The notes below the pieces were generated by a model that was not told the origin of the DNA, ran no database searches, and saw only the letters and a program-made list of their open reading frames with translations. From Purshia tridentata (lineage: Eukaryota; Streptophyta; Magnoliopsida; Rosales; Rosaceae), in the NCBI GenBank assembly GCA_003254885.1, contig QANT01004774.1:1-23131 (forward strand): a DNA stretch of 23,131 bases, given 5' to 3'. Of this stretch, positions 9,138 to 18,668 are shown in pieces; position 1 is the stretch's first letter, and the number at the start of each line of letters is the position of its first letter. Position numbers and translations under genes: made by a program.

Positions 9138-9730
9138 TGTTGATATGTGGCTCTGTTTGGGCTTATGGCATGTGGCTTATTTTTACAAGCCCATTTGATG
9201 TCTTCTTTGTGGGCCTTCATTAAACCCTTTAAAGACTCTCTACTCGCAGCATGTATCTAAGACAAAAGATAGCTTTTGTGTCTTGGGATTGTAAGAGAGA
9301 ATAGAGAGGCAAAAAGGTGTTGGCTGTAGAAGAAGTGTGAGGTCTTCCTTCCTTTTGTTAATGATTGTTGGGTGATTTCTAGATAAAAGAAAAGATTACT
9401 GCTGCTGCCTTTTGATTCTTCTTCTATTCTTTTGGTATGTGTTGTTATTAGAGAAAGGAATCCTTTTCTTTTGTTAGGTGGTGTTCATTGCTACGTACCA
9501 TTAGATAGAAAGAATATTTATTTGTATGGGTTGCTGCCATTTTGAATAGCCTAGAGCTATTTTGTATTTTGTAACCTCCAGTTGAATTAAAGGATTTGTT
9601 TCTATTGCTCCGTGGACATAGGCTAAGCCGAACTGCGTTAAATTTTGTGTGTGCTATACTCTACTCTTGAATCCTTGCTCTTATTCTTAGTCTCTCCTTG
9701 TTTTGTTATTTTGGTGCTCTGTTCTCAACA
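9138..9730 (+). repeat. copia 5' LTR (593 bp)
   Basis: Starts TGTTGATATGTGGCTCTG and ends GTTCTCAACA, two bases before the primer site. The right end is slightly longer than the 3' LTR because of a TTTTGTTATT-type insertion near 9700-9710. The LTR would carry the promoter and the polyadenylation signals; I did not pinpoint them. Confidence 0.95.
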
Positions 9731-9732
9731 AG

Positions 9733-9744
9733 TGGTATCAGAGC
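9733..9744 (+). other. copia primer-binding site (initiator tRNA-Met)
   Basis: TGGTATCAGAGC, an exact match to the common plant retrotransposon primer site complementary to the 3' end of initiator tRNA-Met, two bases after the 5' LTR. Confidence 0.95.
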
Positions 9745-9800
9745 AAGGTTGGCTAAGTTTTCTGGTTGAAGTTTTGGGTCTTTGGGCCTAATAAAAGAAA

Positions 9801-10578
9801 GTGGCTGACGAACAGGAGGAGAACAATGCTTAGGTGGCAAGAACCATAGTTCAAAATGCAAGGTTTGAGGTTGAAAAATTTGATGGAACAAATAACTTTG
9901 GAATGTGGCAATGTGAGGTGAAAGATGTGTTGGCTCAACAAAATTTGGATATGGCTTTGGAAGAGAAACCAGCTACTATGAGTGATATCGATTGGCAAAA
10001 AATTAATAGGTTGGCATGCTCTACAATTCGGTTGTGTCTTGCTAAGCCTCAGAAGTATTTTGTGATGCGAAAGACATCGGCCCAGGCATTGTGGCAAAAA
10101 TTAGAGGACAAGTACATGACAAAGAGCATTGAAAACCACTTGTATTTGAAGAAGCAGCTATATCGTTTCCAGTATAAAGAAGGTATAAAGATGATTAAAC
10201 ACCTGGACTCTTTTAACAAATTAATTGCTGATTTGTTAAATTTAGATGAGGATATTATGGATGAAGACAAGGCCTTGATATTGTTGAATTCCTTGCCTGG
10301 CTCTTATGATCACTTGGCCACTACATTAATTTATGGTAAAAACACTATTAAATTTAAAGAAGTGTCAAATGCTTTGATGAATAATGAAGTTAGGCATAAG
10401 GATAAGCAAAATAGCACCTCAGATGCTCTGGTTGTTAGAGGTAGATCAAATGAGAGGAAGAAGTATTACAACAGAAAAAGATCTCAATCTCATCTGAGAG
10501 GAGACTCTAGAAATAAGAAAATTTAAAAAAAGATGAGTGTGCCTTTTGTCATAATAAAGGCCATTGAAGAAGGATTGT
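9801..10578 (+). pseudogene. copia gag (UBN2-type capsid and zinc knuckle), broken
   Basis: Gag forms the particle and packages element RNA. The longest open stretch is 9834-10526 (230 codons) with FEVEKFDGTNNFGMWQCEV near its start and LLNSLPGSYDHLATTLIYG further on, both hallmarks of the copia gag/UBN2 domain. The natural start appears to be 9801, where GTG stands, followed by an in-frame TAG at 9831-9833. The CX2CX4HX4C zinc knuckle (10538-10578, CAFCHNKGH then DC) sits in another frame, reached through a shift in the A-run at ~10520-10531, and is itself split by a second shift after its His. Confidence 0.9.
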
Positions 10579-12186
10579 TCTAAGTTGAAAAAGAAGGACA
10601 AAGACACTAATGCTAATGTTGCATTTAGTGATAATGAATCTGAGTTTGCCCTTTTTGTTTCTCCTACTTGTGATTCCAATATGTGGATTTGGATTCCGGT
10701 TGCTCCAATCATATGTGCCCAAATTGTGATTGGTTTATTAATTTTGAGCATGAAAACAAGGGAACTATTTTATTTTGTGATGACTATGCATGTGATAGAA
10801 AATGAGTTGGAACAATTAGGTTGAAACTCCATGATGGCATAGTTAGAGAATTAACCAATGTTTGGTATGTTCCAGATTTGAAGAAAAATTTAATTTCTTT
10901 GGCTGATTTGGAAGCTAATGGGTTCAATATAAATTTGTCAAATGGAGGTTTGAAAATATCTAGAGAAGCTTTGGTTATGATGAAAGGAACCTGGCAGCAT
11001 AACTTATATTTTTTGCAGGGGAAAATCGTTGTAGGTGCAGCAGCCACCATCACAGAAAGTGCAGACTCTGACAATACTAGATTGTGGCATATGAGACTCG
11101 AACATGCCAGTGAAAAAGCTCAAAGGCTTGTGAAACAAGGGCTATTGAAAGGTGCTAAATCTTGCAAGCTTGTTTTTTGTGAGCATTGCATTTTGGGCAA
11201 ATAGACTAGGGTCAAATTTGGTACTGCTTACATCAGACCAAAGGTATTCTTGACTATGTGCATTTAGATGTTTGGGGTCCTACAAGGACAACATCATTGG
11301 GTGGTAAGCACTAGTTTGTGACTTTTGTTGATGACTACTCTAGAAGAATTCGCGTTTATACAATGAAGCACAAAGATGAGGTGTTGAATATTTTTCTCAA
11401 TTGGAAGAAAATGGTTGAAAACCAAACTGAGAAAAAAATGAAAATTTTGAGGTTAGATAATGGTGGAGAATATACCTCTGATCCTTTTCTTAAATTTTGT
11501 TGATGAAGAGGGCATTGTTAGACATTTCACTATACGGGGAACTCCACAACAAAATGAGGTTGCTGAAAGGTTGAATAGAACCTTGCTTGAGAAGTTGCGA
11601 TGTATGTTGGCACAGTCTGGTCTGAGTAAGTGTTTCTGGGCAGAGGCAATTAATTATGCTTGTCACCTCATCAACCGTTTACCTTCAGCTGCAATTCAAG
11701 GGAAGACACCCATTGAGGTATGGTCTGGAAAACTTGCTTTTGACTATGATTCTTTGCATATTTTTGGTTCCCTTACTTATTTTCATGTCAGTGACAGTAA
11801 ACTTGATCCTAGAGCAAAAAAAGCTATTTTTGTTGGTCTTAGCAGTGGTGTCAAAGGTTACAGGTTGTGGTGCCCAGAGTTGAAGAAATTGGTGATTAGT
11901 AGGGATGTGACCTTTGATGAAGTCAGTATGTTGAGAGGCAACAAAGAGACTCCTAATGATGCAGCTCTGAAAAATATGAGAGTTGTTCAACAGGTGGAGC
12001 TTGAAAAGATCACTTCTATCTCTTCCAAGTTTGCCCAAACTGAAGTTAAAGTGACCAGAAGTGATGAAGAAGAAGAAGAAGATGAAGAAGATGAAGCTAT
12101 AGTTTCAGCCCAAGAATCTATTGCTACAAGTAGACTAAGAAGAATATTTACAAAGCCAGCAAAGTATAAGGATTATGTTCATTTGC
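10579..12186 (+). pseudogene. copia protease and integrase, broken
   Basis: Protease: the active-site DSG lies at 10692-10700 in LDSGCSNHMCPN, out of frame with the preceding segment, with a TGA shortly before 10821. The pre-integrase HHCC finger has His codons at 11088 and 11103 and Cys codons at 11178 and 11187, with a stop at 11202-11204. The integrase catalytic triad is still spelled out: Asp 11267-11269 (LDVWGP), Asp 11456-11458 (RLDNGGEY) and Glu 11565-11567 (VAERLNRT). However, the first two and the last are in different frames (shift near 11500), and a TAG lies at 11312-11314. The C-terminal region runs to about 12180 and includes an acidic run at 12061-12096 (mostly Glu/Asp). Confidence 0.9.
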
Positions 12187-12187
12187 T

Positions 12188-13755
12188 TTGCCCATTATCA
12201 ATGCAGAAATTCCATCAAATTTTAGGGAAGCCATAAGGAGTTCAGAAAAAGAAGAGTGGAGTAAGGCTATGGATGAAGAGATGAATTCTCTTTCGAAAAA
12301 CAACACATGGCAATCAGTTCAATTGCCTAAGGGCAAGAGAGCTATTGGTTGTAAATTGGTATATATCAAGAAAGAAGGTCTCCATAGAAAATGGAGCATG
12401 AGATTTAAAGGAAGATTGGTTGCAAAGGGGTATGCTTAAAAGGAAGGTATTGATTACAATGAAATTTTTTCTCCTGTTGTGAGACACCCCTCCCACACAC
12501 ATTATGTTTGCTTTTGTTGCACAATTTGACCTTGAATTAGTGCAACTTGATGTTAAGATAGCTTTCCTATATGGTGACTTAGATGAAGAGATTTACATAT
12601 CTCAGCCGGATGGATACAAGGTAGTTGGAAAAAAGGGCTTGGTTTGCAAGTTGAAGAAATCGTTATATGGGTTGAAGCAATCTATGAGGCAATGGTATTT
12701 GAGGTTTAATGATTTTATGAAAGGCCAAAATTATTTTAAGAAGCTACGGGATGGGTCTTTCATTTATTTGTTGATATATGTTGATGATATGTTGATTGCT
12801 TCAAGAAATATTGAAGAGATTAAGAAATTAAAGGCACAAATGAACAAGGAGTTCGAGATGAAGGATCTTGGTGAAGCAAAGAAGATCCTTGGTATGGAAA
12901 TCACTCGTGATAGAGGGAAATGTTTGGTGTGTTTGACTTAAAAGCAATATTTGGGAAAATTGTTGTAGCGCTTTGGAGTCAATGATGCCACCAAGTCTGT
13001 AAGTACTATTTGACTCCTCATTTTAAATTGAGTGCCTTATTGTCTTCCAAAAATGATGAAGAGAAGTTGCACATGGCTAATATTCCATATGCTAATTTGG
13101 TTGGTGGATTGATGTAGGCTATGGTTTGCTCTAGATCGGATATTGCTCATGTTGTTAGTTTGGTTAGTCGTTATATGCACAATCCGCGTAAAGAGCATTG
13201 GAGAGCAGCTAAATAGATGTTTAGGTATCTTCATGGTACTAGAGATGTTGGTTTGTGTTTTAAGAGAGATAAGTCTGGTGTTGGGAACTTTGTAGTTGGA
13301 TATGTTGATTCTGACTATACAGGTGATTTGGATAAGAGGAAGTCTACTACAGGCTATTTTTTTACTATGGCTAAAGGACCTATTTGCTGGAGGTCCATTT
13401 TGCAGTCCACCATGGCTTTGTCAACCACAGAGGCAAAGTATATGGCTGTTTCAGAGGCCATAAAGGAGGCCATTTGGATTCATGGACTCATTAGTGATTT
13501 GGGGATTTAGTAAAAGTAGGTGCAGGTTCATTGTGATAGCCAAAGCGCCAATTACTTGGCTAAGTTTCAAGTCCATCACTCAAGAACCAAGCACATAGAT
13601 GTGCGTTTTCATTTTGTTAGGGACATTGTGGCTAAAGGGAAAAATTATTCTTAAAAAGGTTGCTACTGCTGATAACCAGCTGATATGTTGACTAAGGTGA
13701 TTGGTTCTGCCAAGTTTGTTCATTGTTTGAACTTGGCACATATCCTGCATGTTTG
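12188..13755 (+). pseudogene. copia reverse transcriptase and RNase H, broken
   Basis: RT begins with SNFREAIRSSEKEEWSKAMDEEMN and reaches RLVAKGYA, where a TAA (12437-12439) breaks it. It continues in another frame with LVQLDVKIAFLYGDLDEEIY and the catalytic YVDDM at 12777-12791. About a dozen residues expected between LRFNDFMKG and the FKKLRDGSF block are missing. TAA at 12939-12941 ends the frame. RNase H is recognisable to ~13755: VDSDYTGDLDKRKSTTGY (13303 on), STTEAKYMAVSEA and HCDSQSANYLAKFQ, carrying the three acidic residues but with further stops at 13216 and 13508. All catalytic blocks are visible; none is in one frame. Confidence 0.9.
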
Positions 13756-13842
13756 AATGTTTTTGAAGAGTAGCATGGAATTTTATGGAGGTGTTGATTG
13801 TTGAGTTGTGATTCAGCTCTTGAGTTTTCTCTGTAAATCTCG

Positions 13843-13855
13843 CCAAGGTGGAGAT
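13843..13855 (+). other. copia polypurine tract
   Basis: CCAAGGTGGAGAT directly before an LTR start at 13856, the plus-strand priming site of reverse transcription. Its position shows that 13856, not 14024, was the original start of the 3' LTR. Confidence 0.85.
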
Positions 13856-14023
13856 TGTTGATATGTGGCTTGGTTTGGGCTTATGGCATGTGGCTTATTT
13901 TTGCAAGCCCATTTGATGTCTTTTTTGTGGGCCCTCATTAAACCCTTTACAAACTCTCTGCTGGCAACATGTATCTAAGACAAAAGATAGCTTTTGTGTC
14001 TTACAAGTTAAAAGGGATCTCTG
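13856..14023 (+). repeat. Partial LTR (147 bp) joined to a copy of the host left flank
   Basis: 13856-14002 equals the first 147 bp of the LTR (four differences from 14024-14170, about ten from 9138-9284). One unmatched A at 14003 follows, then 14004-14023, CAAGTTAAAAGGGATCTCTG, identical to the host sequence 9118-9137 immediately left of the 5' LTR, including the target duplication. A complete LTR then starts at 14024. Confidence 0.95.
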
Positions 14024-14605
14024 TGTTGATATGTGGCTTTGTTTGGGCTTATGGCATGTGGCTTATTTTTGCAAGCCCATTTGATGTCTTCTTTGTGGGC
14101 CCTCATTAAACCCTTTACAAACTCTCTGCCGGCAGCATGTATCTAAGACAAAAGATAGCTTTTGTGTCTTGGGATTGTAAGAGAGAACAGAGAGGCAAAA
14201 ATGTGTTGGCTGCAGAAGAAGTGTGAGGTCTTTCTTCCTCTTGTTAATGATTGTTGGGTGATTTCTAGATAAAAGAAAAGACTATTGCTGCTGCCTTTTG
14301 ATTCTTCTTCTATTCTTCTGGTATGTGTTGTTATTAGAGAAATGAATCATTTTCTTTTGTTAGGTGGTGTTCACTGCTACGTACCATTAGATAGAAAGAA
14401 TATTTCTTTGTCTGGGCTGCTGGCATTTGTAATAGCCTAGAGCTATTTTGTATTTTGTAACCTCCAGTTGAATTAGTGAATTTGTTCCTGCTTCTCTGTG
14501 GACGTAAGCTTACCCAAGTTAAATTTTGTGTGCTGCCTCTATACTCTACTCTTGAATCCTTGCTCTTATTCTTGGTCTCTCCTTGTTGGTGCTCTATTCT
14601 CAACA
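14024..14605 (+). repeat. copia 3' LTR, complete copy (582 bp)
   Basis: Starts TGTTGATATGTGGCTTTG, ends TATTCTCAACA, and is followed at once by CTCTG (14606-14610) and the right part of the MADS pseudogene. In its first 147 bp it shares seven variants with the partial copy upstream that the 5' LTR lacks. Confidence 0.95.
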
Positions 14606-14661
14606 CTCTGGAGGAGCTAAAGGAGAATGTACTAAATCTGAAGGAGGGGCTTTTACATTAA
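14606..14661 (+). pseudogene. AGL62-like MADS-box pseudogene, right part
   Basis: The frame from 14608 reads LEELKENVLNLKEGLLH and stops with TAA at 14659-14661, the usual end of AGL62-like proteins (ELxxLKxxLEELKxNV in the family). Relative to the left part there is a one-base frame difference across the junction, so the gene was already damaged before the copia element landed, or was damaged since. The first five bases are the target duplication. Confidence 0.7.
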
Positions 14662-16390
14662 TGACTAAAAGAGATAGAGAGGAAAATAAAAATCCGAATG
14701 TTCCTCTTTTTTGATAATTTAATGCATCAAATAGTCTATTTTCTCATATGTTTTTTTAAATTATTTATTTTTCTATTCAGTATTTAGATCTTGTTCTTCA
14801 TTTTATAATGTAGACCACCAATATTATGTGTGGGTCCTTATTGAAAAATATTTTACGAAAAAAAGGATTATAATCATAGGTTCATGGGGACATTCGGCAG
14901 CATAGGTTCACCTAGCCTTCTCATTTGGACAAGATTGTGACGTTAGTTATTCCTACAATAAAAGGGACCAAATTAACATTGTATAACACTTTGACTAATC
15001 GTCATTACTTTGTTCAGCTTACCTGTAATAATGACTTGAGCATTGGAGGTGTCAGAAATTAATCATATAAATTAAAACTTTAAATGATCGTTATTCGGAT
15101 TGATCTATGATGCAAAATATAAACAAAACCTAATAAGGATCATATTTGGGTGTCGCACTTCAAAGCCAATTAAGGTGTAAATCTGGCCAATATTCGATTA
15201 TGTTCCACAGTTAATGGTTCCTTCTCTAATAAGTCAATGCTTTAAGGAGATCAAGATATGGACTCACAAGAAGGAAGTTGCTAGCTTAGCTCTCTAGGGT
15301 TTTGGATAGAGAAAATAATATACAATACTTATCACATTTTTATCTTAACGTTTGTTTCATACCTTACCTGTCATCACTTGACTAGACTCTTCTTTTATTA
15401 TGGCCAACCTTCCAATTAGTTCCTCACCGTTCAATTTGTGGGTGTGTGAGAGACAAGTAAAAGTCAATAAGGATTCATCTACATTGTTGGACAAGGATTC
15501 TTCTTCTAATAATCCTAGATAATTATTTCTTGCGTATTAAGTTTAGGATTTCTTTTGGCCAAAAAAAGGGTTTAGGATTCCTTGTGCATTAAGATTAGGA
15601 TATACTTTTCTTATATGATAATACCTTGTACTTTTATATATATGTCAATAAAAAGAAACCTCATTATGTCGACCACTTTTTCCTAAAATCTATCTGGAAT
15701 GAATTAAATAGAAAATGGGTAGCCAACAGCATTTGAGAGTGTAAAGTTATAATTTAATTCCTTTCTTTTTCTTTTGTAGTTTTTTTTTAGAGTAGTTTAT
15801 TAATAAGTCACAACTTATCATATTTTTAAGCCACAAAACATATAGTTCTTTATTAATAAGCCACAAAATATATTTTTAAGCAAAAAAAAAAAAATCAGCT
15901 TTGAAAATATAAAAGCAAAAAACAAAAAATTCCTAAGAAAAAAAAATAAGTAAAGTGTAATTTTACGAAATTATAAAATGTAACTCTTGATATATTACGT
16001 TAAAACAAAAAAATAAAACCAAAATGTAACTCAACAAAAACTCAAAACTAAATCTTAATTTAATAAGAATTACACTTTAGAATTGTAACTCTTGACGAAT
16101 CTAAGGACTGTGACCATCGCCCTCTCGATCATACATATGCATGAATAAAATTTTTATTTAATTAATCAATAAATTCTCAATGTTTGGCTTGTGTAAAGTT
16201 GTTCAACTGTAACTGGTCATACACAAGAATAAATTAAAGGGTTTCTTTTTTCTATGAAGAATTAATTCCCAATAATGCTTGGTCTGTGTTTAAAGTAGTA
16301 CACACACAAAAGTTGAGTTTAATATATGATATATATTGAATGTTGATTTAAAGTCCTCAACAAAAATAAATTTCTTGCCAGTTAGCAACC
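14662..16390. other. AT-rich intergenic DNA, no gene recognised
   Basis: No ORF of note and no protein similarity that I recognise on either strand. Small structures only: a duplicated phrase (GCGTATTAAGTTTAGGAT ~15533; GTGCATTAAGATTAGGAT ~15585) and a duplicated TTATTAATAAG(T/C)CACAA at ~15798 and ~15851 with A-rich tails. The first part may include the former 3'UTR of the MADS gene. Confidence 0.6.
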
Positions 16391-16396
16391 TCTCTG

Positions 16397-16406
16397 CATA
16401 TATAAG
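16397..16406 (+). promoter_or_regulatory. TATA box of the UGT72-like remnant
   Basis: CATATATAAG lies about 80 bp upstream of the ATG at 16480, the usual plant spacing once a ~50-bp leader is allowed. The leader is CA- and TTC-rich, like genuine plant 5'UTRs. Confidence 0.55.
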
Positions 16407-16479
16407 ACAGTGATATATCTATAACTTTTGATTCCAGTTAAGTTCAAGTTCACCAAGACATTCCTTATTCACATCTACA

Positions 16480-16629
16480 ATGATGAGCTCAAACTCAAAG
16501 CCACATGCAGCAATACTCTTAAGCCCCCGTATGGGCCACCTCATCCCCATCCTCAAGCTCGGCAAAAGCCTCACCACCCACCTCAACTTCACCATTATAT
16601 GTACAAGTTGTAGTATTCATAGTAATTAA
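16480..16629 (+). pseudogene. UGT72-like UDP-glycosyltransferase, N-terminal fragment
   Basis: UGT72-type enzymes move glucose from UDP-glucose onto phenolic acceptors such as monolignols in the cytosol. The 49-codon ORF starts ATGATGAGC and encodes KPHAAILLSPRMGHLIPILK then LGKSLTTHLNFTI, which is the first beta-strand and catalytic-His loop of family 1 plant glycosyltransferases (xxSPGMGHLIPxxELGKxL). The His of MGHLIP, the catalytic base in the family, is kept; the Gly before Met is Arg. After NFTI similarity ends (CTSCSIHSN, stop at 16627). A full enzyme is about 470-480 aa, so over 90% is missing, including the UDP-sugar-binding PSPG box. No later part occurs downstream in the window. 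Confidence 0.8.
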
Positions 16630-16850
16630 AGTAAAAGATAATGGCTTCAAAATAAAAAAATTAAATGTAACGGCTTAAGACTAAATGCAAGGATTAATTG
16701 TGGCTTAAGAATAGTTTACACTAAAAAATTTGGACATTTATATTTTCTACACAATAAAATTAAGTTATCGCCCTTACAATTGAAACTAGAAGCCTTGATA
16801 TAATTAATTATAGGAAAAAAAAAGTTCATGTGTTTTACCCTGAAAACAGA
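16630..16850. other. AT-rich spacer, nothing recognised
   Basis: Low-complexity AT-rich DNA between the glycosyltransferase fragment and the inverted-repeat element. No coding signal. Confidence 0.5.
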
Positions 16851-17138
16851 TTTAGTCCTTGTAGTTTTAAAATTTCACACTTAGTTCCTATGTTTTTTTT
16901 TTTTTTTTTTTATTTTTTNATATAGGACAATTTTAACAGACTCAAAATTTCAATTTTGTTTAAAAATCAAATTAAAGGTTACATACATAAATTTTTTTGT
17001 CATTTTTTAGTAAAAGTCGTGAGTTTATTAGTTTTAATTTGACAAAAGAATTTCATTTTAATTATAAAATGCCATTAAATTGAAAAAAATATAAAACACA
17101 AAGACCAAATGTGGAATTTTGAAATCATAGGAACCAAA
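16851..17138. mobile_element. MITE-like inverted-repeat element (~290 bp)
   Basis: The arms 16851-16896 and 17093-17138 are inverted copies over 46 bp without gaps. I count 14 mismatches, all of them transitions. The interior is ~200 bp of A/T-rich DNA with a long T run and one N (16919). No coding capacity. The exact ends and the target duplication are not resolved, so the superfamily is unknown. Confidence 0.6.
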
Positions 17139-17546
17139 TTTTTTTTTTCCTTAATTATATATACTCGAGTTAAATTTAGTATTATAATTAACTAAAGAAA
17201 TGAGTTTTTATTTAATTAACATAGTCTAAAGAAGGAAATTTTTAACACGATACGAACTTTAAACAACTTTAGTGGGTTTGAGTTGACCATTTCTTGACAC
17301 GAATACGATACTACAAGCTAAGCTTATATGAATAATAAATGGGTCGAGTTAGTGTCAAACATTTGTAACATGATTATGACACAAGAAACACATTTAACTA
17401 TATTATAAAAAGAATGGCAAAAAAAACCTATATTATAAGAAGAAAATGAGAATTTTTCTAATTTCTTAATATGTATTGTATGAGTTGTATAATTATAAAG
17501 CTATTTTTTTCTTTACAGTTTTGTTAGTCTCATGATTATATAGATT
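17139..17546. other. AT-rich DNA with a degenerate ACACGA-type repeat
   Basis: From ~17246 to ~17400 there are AACACGATACGAAC, GACACGAATACGATAC, GGGTTTGAGTTGACC and ATGGGTCGAGTTAGTGTC. This vocabulary is common in dispersed plant repeats that flank DNA transposons. I cannot define its ends. No gene is visible. Confidence 0.4.
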
Positions 17547-17552
17547 TCTATA

Positions 17553-18043
17553 CTAGGGTTCGGTTTTTGGCCAACATATCGAAAAACATTGAGAAACCAA
17601 CCGAAAAATACTGAAGCAATACCAAAGTGGCGGGATACCAATTTGACAGAGGTGATGCTCTACCGATCTGACGCTTGTCAGTGGTGGTGGCAGCTTGGAA
17701 ATCCCGTTACCGTCAACTAGCCAATACCAATACCGTCACCGAATTTTGGTTGCACCTCCAACAACACCAGCATCAAATGAACTTTCTAGTTGCACCTCCA
17801 GCAACCAACGAAACCACCCCAAGCCAACAACCTAACACCTCTCTCTCAGTCTCTCCCTCATAGTCTCTCCCTCAATCTCTCCCTCTTTCTCTATAATTCC
17901 TCCTCTCTGATTCTAATTCTACTGATTGACACCAACAAGAAGTCGAGTGATGGTGTCGGAGCTAAACCAAGCCCTACCACCGATGGCGATCAATAGTCAG
18001 TATTGGAAAATCGGTATGTTAACCTTACCGATTCCAACCCTAG
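17553..18043. mobile_element. 491-bp non-autonomous TIR transposon with TCTATA target duplication
   Basis: The left end CTAGGGTTCGGTTTTTGG and the right end (reverse complement CTAGGGTTGGAATCGGT) are inverted copies. With gaps the similarity extends ~36 bp, including AACATAxCGA on both sides. TCTATA lies immediately outside both ends (17547-17552 and 18044-18049). The interior has a duplicated GTTGCACCTCCA(A/G)CAAC and a pyrimidine-rich stretch with three copies of a TCTCTCCCTCA unit (~17848-17885). The two ORFs of 62 and 68 codons resemble no known protein. Six bases is an unusual duplication length, so the superfamily is open. Confidence 0.7.
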
Positions 18044-18049
18044 TCTATA

Positions 18050-18668
18050 CCACCCTATTAATCCATGTTATCTTGTAAGAAGCTAACTCCGATAGGTAAA
18101 CTCTTTATGGTAGGGAATAACAGAACACGTTCATACTACGTCCACCAAGTAATTTTATAGCCATATGAAATTGCCACAATTGCTTTTCAAGACGATTCAA
18201 ATTCAAGTTTGTGATTTGCTTCAACTGAGATTCGAAATACGACTCAAATATAGATTTGTTTGAGATCCAATCCACTGGAGCATAAGGAGATTGACAAAAC
18301 AAGTGAATGCATATAACTAAACATAAACAATAATGGCAGAAAAGAAAATCTCAAACCTTTGCACTATATTCTCCTTTGAAAGGGTATATATATGAACAGT
18401 TAGTGTTGATGATGAAAAATATGGAGATGCGAGCGCACATAAGCCCGACCAGGCAAAATAAAATCCTTCCATATCATCAAAATGACCATGCCACACAAAA
18501 CCCACTGCACAGTGGCTAAACTAGAAGACAGAACTCCACCACAGAGCTGAGAACTAGATGATCACAAAACTTGGGATGTACGCCAACTCTTCTTTTCCAT
18601 CAACTACCAGTTCAATTTGTAAACACGACTTCCCCACAAAATCTGATTCCATAGTTCGATCTTTTCTC
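18050..18668 (-). other. 3' flank and probable 3'UTR of the ZNF598/Hel2-like gene
   Basis: Downstream of the TAA at 18669 on the minus strand. No ORF or repeat is recognised. I found no exact AATAAA on the minus strand in the first ~350 bp; a T-rich stretch near 18455-18465 could belong to the 3'UTR. The transcript end cannot be placed from sequence alone. Confidence 0.4.

Larger units (their letters stand above)
9138..14605 (+). mobile_element. Ty1/copia retrotransposon (Tork/Tnt1-like), degenerate, full length
   Basis: Bounded by TG...CA LTRs (5' 9138-9730; 3' 14024-14605) and the 5-bp target duplication CTCTG (9133-9137 and 14606-14610). In order it holds a Met primer site, gag, protease, integrase, RT, RNase H and PPT. 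Integrase precedes RT, which defines copia. Blocks such as RLWHMRLEHASEKAQ, VENQTEKKMKILRLDNGGEY and GVKGYRLWCPELKK resemble the Tnt1/Tork lineage. The LTRs differ at roughly 7% of sites by eye (about 40 substitutions plus indels), and every ORF is broken, so the insertion is old. It lies in the same orientation as the MADS pseudogene it splits. Confidence 0.95.

Noticed and set aside
10784..11074. Minus-strand ORFs inside the copia element (also 9753-10097, 11685-12038)
   Set aside because: They are shadows of gag, protease and integrase frames on the opposite strand.
12061..12096. Acidic Glu/Asp run as a special domain
   Set aside because: It lies in the variable linker between integrase and reverse transcriptase, where acidic low-complexity runs are common.
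16919..16919. Undetermined bases (N at 3659 and 16919)
   Set aside because: Single-base sequencing or assembly uncertainties next to low-complexity DNA; not biological features.
17675..17996. Two overlapping small ORFs in the 491-bp TIR element
   Set aside because: Low-complexity Gln/Ser/Pro peptides from repeats, no start context or family similarity.
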